Shown here piece after piece: positions 11,501 to 23,500 of a DNA stretch of 64,000 bases. The notes beneath the pieces were generated by a model that was given only the letters and a program-made list of their open reading frames with translations, did no database searches and had not been told where the DNA came from. The stretch comes from Lytechinus pictus (Eukaryota > Echinodermata > Echinoidea > Temnopleuroida > Toxopneustidae), in NCBI RefSeq assembly GCF_037042905.1, contig NC_087257.1, positions 16,360,001-16,424,000 of the forward strand. Reading direction: 5' to 3'. The position numbers and the translations under genes were made by a program. How positions within the stretch are numbered: the stretch's first letter is position 1; each line of letters starts with the position of its first letter.

Positions 11501-14500
11501 TTAGGCCCATATTCTAAACTCTGATTTTAACTTAAACCGTGGTCTAAAGTTGTGGTTTGACTATGGGAAGCCAAATGGGACATCAATTTGTATGATTAAA
11601 TGATCAATATATCATCATATTTGTTATTCAAAATCATTAAAAAATTCTTGAAATGATAATTACAATACACTTCTTCAACATTTGAACCATGGGAAGCATT
11701 CTAGTAAACACATTATAAGGATGGTCCAGACTGAAAATATTTATACCTTAATAAGTAGAGTAAAATTCACAGAGCAAAATGCTGAAAATTCTATCGAAAT
11801 CGGAAAACAAATAGTAAAGTTATTGAATTCTACAGATTTGCATTATTCCGGTGAAACAGTTCTAGGCATGTCTTTATGAATATTCATTAGGTGGGCTGAT
11901 GATTACTTTCCTTTTTCTTATGTTATTACATGAAATCATAATTGTTTCATTTTTTCATACACGTGTAAATGATATGTCTCCATTATGATGAAATAAGTTG
12001 CGGTAATAAATAACTAATGCACTTAATCAGTTGTCAATCCAATTGTTGCAGTTCTTGGTAAAAAAAATATTTCATATAATAACATACAAAAGAACAAGTG
12101 GGGATATGACATCATCAGCCCACCTAATGAATATTCATAAAAACACGCCTAGAATTGTTTCACCAGAATAATGCAAATCTTTAAAATTCAATAAATTTGT
12201 TATCCGATTTTGATCAAATTTTCAGCATATTACTTTGTGAATTTAACTCTATTTATTGACGTATAATATATAATAATATAATAATATAGGTATATTTACC
12301 CAGGGTATCCACTTCAGTTCCGAAAACTGTTCTCCCAGCGGGCCCTGCTATTATTACCCCGGCTTTAGCTGGGCTGCCTAGGCGCTCAAGCATTCAAGGA
12401 ATTTATTCCTACCAGGTACCCATTCACCTCACCTGGGTTGAGTGCAGCATGTTAACTTAAACCATGCACTTAAGATACAATAATATCTAAAGCATTGACC
12501 ATCCCTTTAAGCATTTAAGTTTAAACATTTTTTTTTTACACTCATACTTCCCATAATTTTAGACCAAACTTACACCATGGTTTAAGTTAAACCAGAGTTC
12601 ATAATACAAGCCTTATATCCCATTTATACTACAATCATATGAATAAACTATACTGGGTGATTCAAAAGTTCAATGTTCGTGCTAGTGTTGATGTTGGAAG
12701 CATAATTAAGAGTGCCTTCCTTTTCCTCAGCTCTAACAGTTTATCTGGGTTTACAAAAATGGTTCACATAACATTATTGACAACTGGGCAATTCCAAGCT
12801 AAAGTGGACAATTTTCAAAAATTTATATTGGCTCTACCTATCAAAATTCATATGGGATTTCATAAATACAAAAGGGGAACATAATTAGCCACAATTTTTT
12901 TTTCTTACGCGTCTCCTTATAGGAGAATCCAAACCATACGAAAAAATTCTATACATGGGACTACATATATTGTTTTTTACTTAATTTCAATTTAACAGAA
13001 AACTATTGCTTGTTTTGTAAAATTTTCTTTTGGATAATCTGAAGGTCATCATTTTACAACATATCAAAAGAAAATTTTAAAATATAAGTTTATTTTAGGT
13101 TGCCTGTGTGTGAATATTTCAGATGTCACTCTGTAACCGTCACTCCGTAACCGGGTATGGGTTTATGTTTTAAGTTGTAATTAATGAAAAAATACACCAA
13201 TTTCTTAATGTAATGCAGCATATTAAAGCTAGAACAACATACATGTAGAATCCAATCAATAACTCAACATTATGTTTTCTCCTCAAATATGCATGTCCAT
13301 TTTACGTCTCTCCGTAACCATGTTTATGAATATTCACATCTCATTAATTCAGTGGATCAAAATAACAAATGTTATTATTTTGAAAAGTGGGGTTCAGCAA
13401 CTACTGTCAGGTACCATTTTAAAATCAGCCCAACACCAATACAACATCAAAAGGTCAAAACCGAACTTGAAATCATCTATTGAATAAAAGTAATAATGAT
13501 TATGATATAGGGTATTTGTAATGCACACATATCCACCTCATTAAGCTAGTCTTAAAGTTTTGGCCTATTCGTCAATTGACATAATACTTGCCTTGTGTCT
13601 TTAGTGCACTAATAAAGAACTTGCTGCTCTGGGGTGGCGTCCATTTAGGGTTGGTTACCTGCAGGGACAAAGAAAAATGAAATTGGAATATCTCTTGAAT
13701 CTTCATACTTATTATCTATTTTTTGTAAAGATTGTGATACAATCAAAATGATTCTTAATCACTTAATTTCACATCAGCTTGACCTTGAAAATTATTTATG
13801 TAGCTTCTGCTTGAAAAATGTATTGTGAAGGATATCAAAGCAAAGGAAAAGATACCAAATGTGGGGTATCTTATCTAGAAAAATGATACATACCAGTCAT
13901 TTGTTGAGTCAAGTGTAAGTTACAAACAACTTTATTAAGAACCAAGCAAGGTTTGTACCTGTAAATTACTAGGCATTCCTTTAAACAATCTTTTTGTATC
14001 CCTAGGCCCCATTTTTCTCTATTTTTAACTCACTTCATTAACTTATCAAGCTATACTAATTTGACAGTATTGCCCTTTTTTTTAAATGAAGCACAAACCA
14101 CAGACAAGTAATTTCCAGAAGTTCCGGCACATAATGTATATTGGACGTACATATTTCATGGAAGTGCTCTACTGTAAAGGGGTAAATACTATCCCATGTT
14201 TTCCCATTTTTTAATTTCACTAAGCTGTATACTTACAGTGAAATGCATGAGTGATAGTTCTGTTTTGCCATCTTCAGCTTGGTTGTATTGGTTGGCATCG
14301 GTGTTTCCACCAGTCATCCACTGAAAAAAAAAAAAAGCAAGACAATCATGAAAGCTAAACTCAGCTAATAGCAGCTAATCTGAAAACTATGGTATATGTA
14401 GAGCACCCACAAGATTTGGATAGTGTTAGGCGTTACATGATACATAATACACTATTATCATTATTATTCGTACAATGTTCACTATCATTATTATTGCTTT

Positions 14501-17500
14501 CAAAATTGCAAACAAAACTGGCCGATCAATATACTGACTCCCGGCCAAAGGGCGCATGTGCGAATTTGGCCGAGTCTATTTTGTGCATGCACCATCAGTA
14601 TATCGATCAGCCAGCTTTGTTTGCAATTTTGAAAGCGAGTGAACGAACAAGGCCTTTTTTCCCCTTTTTGGGGGGGTCTGGCTACTGCCTCGATGTCAGG
14701 ATTCTGCTGTCCGTTAGACCTTTATCCATACAATTGAGGTGGGTGCATTTCTTTTTTTTCTTTAATTTTGGGTGTTTTTGGTAACCCAACCTCGAAGGTA
14801 CCCATGTTAGTATTCGTTAATTGTGGCAGCCTATGGTTACCTTCTGGGCTCTGGCCTGCTTCACAGGCCAGAGCTCTCTGGGTTAGCGTTACCATTATTA
14901 TTTAAAATATAATCATCATAATTATCATTGTTTTGATTTCCATCAATATATCACAATTTATTATTTTTGTTTTATCATCATCATCATTATTAATATTATT
15001 ATTATTATTATTGTTTTTGGTGTTGTTGTTATTCTTTTTTTAATTATTATAATTATTATCAATGTTATCATTTTCATATCAATGACAACTCATTTAAAAT
15101 GGTGGACCCCATGTGGTCTTTTCTTTAAAGAAAATCAAGTATTGGAAGCTTTGTCTGACCTTGGGGTTTCCATGGGTCCTGATGTCCATCTGAGCGAAGG
15201 AGCAGACATCCCCGACACCGATGACATCCACGGTGAAGTTGCGATAGAAGTCAACGATGTCCACAGCTCGCGATCGGAGCTTGAAGATAAGGACGTATGG
15301 AGTGACAATAGGACTCAGGAGCTCCTCAAGAAAGTAGACCTGAGACAAGAAGAAAAAAGATAATACTGATAAAAGGAACATTATTTTATGAACATCATCA
15401 AGAAACCAATTTAGTTACAAGTGTGACATTAACACCCCATATATTGGGACCAAAAAATGGCATCTCCATTCCCTAAATTTGATATGGGTGCAAGGTGAAT
15501 TTGGCCAACCCTGGTCATCAGGAACAAAACCAGATTGAAAACTTTCGACTGTCTAGGTGATAAAATAAATCAAAGTAACTTACCCCATTGGAAACTGGAT
15601 ATGTTTTAACACACATTTTCCATAAAATGGCTGAGTTCGAATCCCAGCCATGGCGTAATTTCCTTCAGCAAGAAATTTATCCACATTGTGCTTCACTCAA
15701 CCCAGGTGAGGTGAATGGGTACCCGGTAGGATTAATTCCTTGAATGCATGAGCGCTGAAAGGCAGCTCGAGCTAAAGCCGGGGTAATAATAACATCACGC
15801 CTCGGAATAGATTTCTAGATGGATGGCGCTATATAAATGCCTATTATCATTATTATTATTATAAACTAGAGCCTGTCTGTAAGTAAACTCAGCATCCAAT
15901 GGGTTCATGTGTAATAGTGGACCGAGAACGTCATTCAGAACACCTCTATAGACATGCTCAATCATCATCACCATTATTAATATCTCCTCCTCCTCTGCAT
16001 ACTCCTCATCTTCTATCCTCACCAAAATCATCCTCATCCTCACCATCACCATTAAAATCATCATAGCCACTGTTACCACTCTAACCACCTGTTAAGATCT
16101 CCATCATCGGCCACCATTGATTAAGAGCACATTTTACTGCTTCTCCAAGAAGTATAAGACTATACCAACTTTATACATACAGACTGATCCCCCCAACTTA
16201 CCGCTTTGTACTGGAAGAGCTGGGAGAACTCGTCCCGGACCTTGTAAGTGTGGGCCTGGCCTTTCCACGAGTCAGGGATGTAGTGGATCTGGGCTAGTAT
16301 ACTCTGGATCAATGTCTCTGGGCACCAGATCAGGTTCTAGGTCGACAAAGATGTTGAAAAGACGTTGGTAAGAAACATGAAATGTGAAAGAATTATTGAC
16401 AAGTCAATGCTGATTCTGAATTTTTTTCACCGAGTAGTGCAGTGGATTGGAAATGACAGAACCATTCTGCTTGGCTCCTGCTCAATGATTTTGATTGGTC
16501 ATTGGCATTTAGCGATCGATTGCATACATTTGTGTAAAGGAGCCTAAGGCTCCCATGATACAAAGATTTATGATCAATTACAAGTTGATTATGATTGTTT
16601 GATACTGAGTATAAGGCACAATAGACACATGCTACAATGGTCTTAATAGGCCACTGTCATTTTAAGATTTATAAAAATCGTGCCATGTTCCATTTCAAAT
16701 ATTTGCAGGAAAATGAATAGTGTTGCGTTAGTTGGAAATTAATGCCAGTCAACCCCAAAATATACTGACCTCATCTGGTATAAACGTTCTGCATATTGTA
16801 ACAGCAACTCCTATAGTGAAAAAAGAAAGGGATTTTAGAAAGAAAAAAATTATTTAGGATGATAAAAAAGCATGCATTATAGTGACTGTAGCTTAAAACA
16901 TCTGACTGAAAAATTGGATAGATCTATTATTTAAAAAAAAGCATTGGGCCTATTGCATTTATTGTGCAATTATTTTTCAGCCCATCAGAATGGTTAATGA
17001 GGGACTTGTGTTTGGTATAAGAAGAATTGCTTTCAAAAACATGGTTTATGCAAGGTCCCATGTGGAGTAAAGCAAGTCAAACTCGGTGTGCTTTCATAAA
17101 CAATCATGTAATACAACTGGAAATGGTTGTAAATGTGGTGATTTTGTACCAAACAGGGTTGAATGATAGTAAAGCAAGCAACCAGAGTACCGCGGGCTAA
17201 TGTTCCTCTCCGACGGACATGGTAATGAGGATAAATAACTTACTAAAGGGCAATAGCACTCTGAGCGGGATTGCGAGACCACCGCTCTCCCAACCAAATT
17301 CCCATGACTCCTCAATGTGAAATACAATTTACAAAACTATTCTCTCAGACAAGAAAAAGGGCATGAGTATTGTTTCTACCTAGTAATGTGACGGTAGTGA
17401 GTACATGTTCTACTGTCAAGACGTCCTCGTCAATGACGGTGAGGATGATGAGGACTGCTAGGATAGATCCAGCAAAGAAGGCTATGTTCCTAGATGATTA

Positions 17501-20500
17501 AAGAAAAGAAATGGAATACTGTAAGTCAACCATACATTTTATATCAACTTGGTCTACTAGCAGATGGTCCAATTCTCAGATCTTTTAACAACATTATGGC
17601 TAAACCCTGGGTTCTGTCTCAAAAAGAGTTGTGATTGATCGATCAACCACAATAATGGATACCCAGCAACGCAAACATCTGAAATGGACGTTCATTCGAA
17701 ATGTTTTCTAGCTATGATGCATACACATACACTCATCGTTGTCTAAAGGATTGGGTGTGCCCCTCTTTGTTCACAAAAGACAATGTGCAAATGTTGTGCA
17801 AGGAAAAAACTATGACAATAATGGATTTCCAAATATTTGAGGTTGATCAGTTTTTGTAAGATGGAGCCCTGGTGTCCTATCATTTTTGTCTAATTACCAT
17901 TTGGTCCAACCACCACTTCGTCTAACTGTCATTTAGTCTAATTCCCAAAAAGTATCCTTTCCACTTTGTCAACTTATCATTTTGCACTTTGTCAAATGAA
18001 AATTTGGTTCATAAATTAGACAAAATGGGTAGGCCTTATCAAATAGGCTCCAGATCTGAAAATTGGTCATACTATTGTGAAAAATGTAAAGGTCACTATA
18101 TTTCAACATAATTCCTGTCTTGTCTTCGCATTTGCTTCAAAAATCAATGAAAATAAAGCTAAACAATTTAGAATCACATTCAGCTCTTTGTAGACAGCTC
18201 ATCACTGCAAACTGTGAAGCAATTTATACATTTCAAGAAATCAAAGTAAATCAATAAAATGACTCACTGGCAGATGATAGCAAGCACATTGGATGTGAAT
18301 GCATCCAGGTACTTCTTAGCTGGTTTATAGCCTCGGTTCAGTCTGAAATAATCATTTAAGAAAAAAAAAGGATTATTGGCAATTAATCAAGCTGCATTGA
18401 TGAAACAATTTCAAGTATTAAAGTTTTGCTGCAATTGAATAAAATCAGGATATGACTACAAAGTCAATGGTTCTGAATAATTTTTTAGATTAATACCTTT
18501 GTATCAACTGAATAAAACTAGATAAAAATAAAAAGTAGAGTGTCCTGACTGTTTTTCAAGCATTCTTTAGAGCATGATGTTCTGGATCGAAAGTCATTAA
18601 ACCTCGGGCAAATGAGAACTGTTAAAAAACTACTGAAAATTGTAGCATATGATTGGCTAATAGCATTTTTATCATGAGAAAATTAAATTTGTTTCTGAAG
18701 ACAATCTTTATCAAATAAGACCCTTGATCTTTGTGAGAGAAGTATTCATATTGTTATTCAAACTGATCAAAATATTCACAATAAACGTCATATGAACGTC
18801 TTTCCAATACAAAATTTAGTTTACATCTAAACGTACAAGTTTGATAATTTGCTGCCAACTAGAGAGGAAAAACGTGGTAACCATGAAAACTGTACTGAAT
18901 GGGACTAAGGGAATGTTTTTTACCTTTTATGTGTTTCCAAAATCATTTTGGAGATTGAGAATTCGACTTTGGAGAGATCTTTTCATGAATTATCTACTCG
19001 TTGATACAATACAGAAATTTTCATTAAAAATTGAGATATGCAGCCTTGACAGAGCAGTGATGATATGCACTATTAAAACAATCAACTGATTATACATAGT
19101 CAGAAAATGGAAGGTCACAGAGCAAGAATAGACTAGGCCCTTGAATGATATAAGAATGAATTCCTTAAGTATCTTGGAATCATCCAAGGTCAACAGATTT
19201 GCCTGATGACTACTTGATATATTTAATTTTTCTTTACCTCGCTTGGAATTCATGATCTAGTTCGTTGAAGTGCCGTAGGTACAGCCGTCCATACTGCGAC
19301 CTATAGGAGAGAGAAAATTTTAAAAATAGTTGAAATATTATACCATTCTTCATGGAAGTGTACGTGAATTTCAGAATCTGATCTTCAAATATTCTATATT
19401 TCCCTGTTTTATAAACTACATCAATATGAATTATTTGAAAGGTATTAAGACTTCTAAGTTACAAACTGCTTAATAATTTCCCTTTTCAACAAAAAGATCT
19501 GGAGCCCTCTTTTATAGGGCAGGCTTATCAAATTGAAAAATATTTCTCGAACTATTAAAAAATACACAAAACATCTTTGGAAGAATAGATAGCAACACAT
19601 AAATTGTATTTAGTATTGTCCACGAATAGGACTCAACCTGAATTTGGGCTTCAGGGCTCTGTTTCATAAAACTTGTTACAATAACAAATTTCAGTATGAT
19701 TGGCTTATAGTAACTTTTTTAATAGAAATATTACATTTTTTATTGTAACAAGTCTTTATGAAACAGGACCCAGAAGTCCTATAAACTACTGAACAAATGT
19801 AAAACCTGAAGACATAACTGTACAATGGTGCTTATGGACAGACAACCATCCATGTATTGAATTGATTTTGTTTCATTCTTCATATAAACATATATAAAAG
19901 TCAATACATACAAAAAAATATGAACATATAAATACATGGTTATAGAAAATAGCATTAAAGATAACATAAGAGAAAAACAAAGAAAACAATTTATGTCGAA
20001 TGAGGGGTCAACTAAAAAGAGCAATTTGCCTTGTTGAGCGTTGACCCCAAAATAAATACATGATAGTAACAAGGGGGGGGGGGGGCAAAAACAATAAAGC
20101 ATTGAATGCTTTCCTTGAATAGTTCAAACTTGCAATGTTCTTTTCAGTCTATCTTTCTGTAATTTGCTCTCAAGCGCCTTGAGCATCTGATCAAGATGGA
20201 AAGTGTGCTATATAAATTCTGTGTAGTATTTTATTTATTATTTATGTTTTTACCATTTCCTTGCTCCTAGAGTTGAAGGATCTCTCTTGATGAGTTCTGC
20301 ATAGCTGAAGAACGAGTAGAGGATCTGCCATAGGAAGATGAAGGGACTCAGGACCAGGTTTGCCAGACCTATCCACAAGATGTGCTTTGATAACCTGCCA
20401 AGATTATAGACAAGACAACAGTTAGGGAACTACACCTATAGAATTTCAAATATTAACACATTGAATAATTTTGTGCAAATTAGTTTTGAGAAAATATCAA

Positions 20501-23500
20501 AGAGCATTCATCATTAACCAGAGCTGTCAACCTTGTACAACCCACGAAAGGAATTACATTTTAATGAAGAAACATATTGATGCAATTTGGTTGCAAAACA
20601 GTATTACAGCAAATAAATTGTTGGCAGCTCTGATTAATGTATGACTCCTCACAATAAATTTTTTTTTTTAAATGCTCAAACACATGACATGACCTTTGCT
20701 AGAGTTTGTTTGGTTGATAAACAGATCACCAAACGACATATCAAACAGGACAGTGTGTACATACATGTATACGCATTGTGGGCCTTTTAAAAAGCCTGAT
20801 AAAAATTCTCCAATAATTTGGGAGTAAGTATGATATTAGTTAGTGATTATGGTTTTTCACATTGTGTAAAACCATGCACAACGAGTTGCTTTAACAACAA
20901 TGCTTGCTTCTGATTGGTTAAAAATCAACTTGTGTTAAGTTCGAATTCATCTCGAATATACCCGTAATGCTGAATTCATACTTACTGTCTTGCTAGTTCC
21001 TCTCTCTTTGATGATCGTTTGTACTCATCTTTCAAGTGCCAATAGTTCCTGAACGGGGCCCAAGGACCCCCTGATTTAAATTCAAGAAATAAAGAGAAAT
21101 GTTATTTACAAGGAATAGACGGCTACAAATGTAGACATGAACATATCATTTAGTAAGCACATCGCAAGAGAAATGTACTAATAGTCATATACACTTGGTG
21201 GCCACTTAATAACCACTTTAGGCCCATTTATATTCACTTAATGCCCAATCCCCCTCAAAAACAATTTAAAAAATACTTAAATGACATAGATGCACTTAAA
21301 TTATCATTTCTACATCTAAAAAAAAGGGAAATTTATGTAAAAATTTAGGCTTTTCATGAACCATGGATTGGAAAATTCCGATACAAATATAGGAATCACT
21401 CTTTAAGTAGTAGGTCAATGTATTGATTTGCAAATTTCATATCTTAATGATGGTAGAGATATGGGGATCATTGTGGAAATAATGGAGGGATGGGAATGTG
21501 GAAGGAAAGAAGGGAGGATGGGGATGGGGATGGAGGAGAGGGTAGGAGAGGTGGAGGAAGGGGAGAAAGGGGTAGGAGGAAGGGGAGGGGAGAAAGGGGT
21601 AGGAGGAAGGGGAGGGGAGAAAGGGGTAGGAGGAAGGGGAGGGGAGAAAGGGGTAGGAGGAAGGGGAGGGGAGAAAGGGGTAGGAGGAAGGGAGGGGAGA
21701 AAGGGGTAGGAGGAAGGGGAGGGGAGAAAGGGGTAGGAGGAAGGGAGGGGAGAAAGGGGTAGGAGGAAGGGAGGGGAGAAAGGGGTAGGAGGAAGGGGAG
21801 GGGAGAAAGGGGTAGGAGGAAGGGGAGGGGAGAAAGGGGTAGGAGGAAGGGGAGGGGAGAAATGGGTAGGAGGAAGGGGAGGGGAGAAAGGGGTAGGAGG
21901 AAGGGGAGGAGAGAAAGGGGTAGGAGGAAGGGGAGGGGAGAAAGGGGTAGGAGGAAGGGGAGGGGAGAAAGGGGTAGGAGGAAGGGGAGGGGAGAAAGGG
22001 GTAGGAGGAAGGGAGGGGAGAAAGGGGTAGGAGGAAGGGGAGGGGAGAAAGGGGTAGGAGGAAGGGGAGGGGAGAAAGGTGTAGGAGGAAGGGAGGGGAG
22101 AAAGGGGTAGGAGGAAGGGGAGGGGAGAAAGGGGTAGGAGGAAGGGGAGGGGAGAAAGGGGTAGGAGGAAGGGGAGGGGAGAAAGGGGTAGGAGGAAGGG
22201 GATGAGAGAAAGTGGTAGGAGGAAGGGGAGGGGAGAAAGGGGTAGGAGGAAGGGGAGGGGAGAAAGTAGGAGAAAGGGGTAGGAGGAAGGGGAGGGGAGA
22301 AAGGGGTAGGAGGGAAGGAGGGAAGGAGGGGAGAAAGTAGGAGGAAGGGGAGGGGAGAAAGGGGTAGGAGGAAGGGGAGGGGAGAAAGGGGTAGAAGGAA
22401 GGGGAGGGGAGAAAGGGGTATGAGGAAGGGAGGGGAGAAAGGGGTAGAAGGGGAGGGGAGAAAGGGGTAGGAGGAATGGGAGGGGAGAAAGGGGTAGGAG
22501 GAAGGGGAGGGGAGAAAGGGGTAGGAGGAAGGGGAGGGGAGAAAGGGGTAGGAGGAAGGGGAGGGGAGAAAGGGGTAGGAGGAAGGGAGGGGAGAAAGGG
22601 GTAGGAGGAAGGGGAGGGGAGAAAGGGGTAGGAGGAAGGGGAGGGGAGAAAGGGGTAGAAGGAAGGGGAGGGGAGAAAGGGGTAGGAGGAAGGGGAGGGG
22701 AGAAAGGGGTAGGAGGAAGGGGAGGGGAGAAAGGGGTAGGAGGAAGGGGAGGGGAGAAAGGGGTAGGAGGAAGGGGAGGGGAGAAAGGTGTAGGAGGAAG
22801 GGAGGGGAGAAAGGGGTAGGAGGAAGGGGAGGGGAGAAAGGGGTAGGAGGAAGGGGAGGGGAGAAAGGGGTAGGAGGAAGGGGAGGGGAGAAAGGGGTAG
22901 GAGGAAGGGGAGGGGAGAAAGGGGTAGGAGGAAGGGGATGGGAGAAAGTGGTAGGAGGAAGGGGAGGGGAGAAAGGGGTAGGAGGAAGGGGAGGGGAGAA
23001 AGTAGGAGAAAGGGGTAGGAGGAAGGGGAGGGGAGAAAGGGGTAGGAGGGAAGGAGGGAAGGAGGGGAGAAAGTAGGAGGAAGGGGAGGGGAGAAAGGGG
23101 TAGGAGGAAGGGGAGGGGAGAAAGGGGTAGAAGGAAGGGGAGGGGAGAAAGGGGTAGGAGGAAGGGAGGGGAGAAAGGGGTAGAAGGGGAGGGGAGAAAG
23201 GGGTAGGAGGAATGGGAGGGGAGAAAGGGGTAGGAGGAAGGGGAGGGGAGAAAGGGGTAGGAGGAAGGGGAGGGGAGAAAGGGGTAGGAGGAAGGGGAGG
23301 GGAGAAAGGGGTAGGAGGAAGGGGAGGGGAGAAAGGGGTAGGAGGAAGGGGAGGGGAGAAAGGGGTAGGAGGAAGGGGAGGGGAGAAAGGGGTAGGAGGA
23401 AGGGGAGGGGAGAAAGGGGTAGGAGGAAGGGGAGGGGAGAAAGGTGTAGGAGGAAGGGAGGGGAGAAAGGGGTAGGAGGAAGGGGAGAGGAGAAAGGGGT

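Larger units (their letters stand above)
11504..12612. mobile_element. Interrupted 'GCCCGTATTCTGAAG' MITE hosting two nested insertions
   Basis: The left end (GGCCCATATTCTAAACTCTG) and right end (AGAGTTCATAATACAAGCC) are the termini of the same family as 10600-10912, but about 800 bp too far apart. The excess is a palindromic MITE at 11717-12507, which is itself split by a SINE at about 12280-12480. Three insertion events are thus stacked inside the GC-AG intron of ATG9. Confidence 0.7.
11416..13591 (-). other. ATG9: GC-AG intron of ATG9
   Basis: The exon ending ...KTQ+G (13658-13592) is followed by GCAAGT, a canonical GC donor with otherwise perfect U2 consensus (CAAG|GCAAGT). The intron ends TTACAG before the exon starting at 11415. 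The split codon G+CT gives Ala in TQAQRDIK, matching the family (human has EQVQRD). This intron also holds the three-level transposon nest at 11504-12612. Confidence 0.88.
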
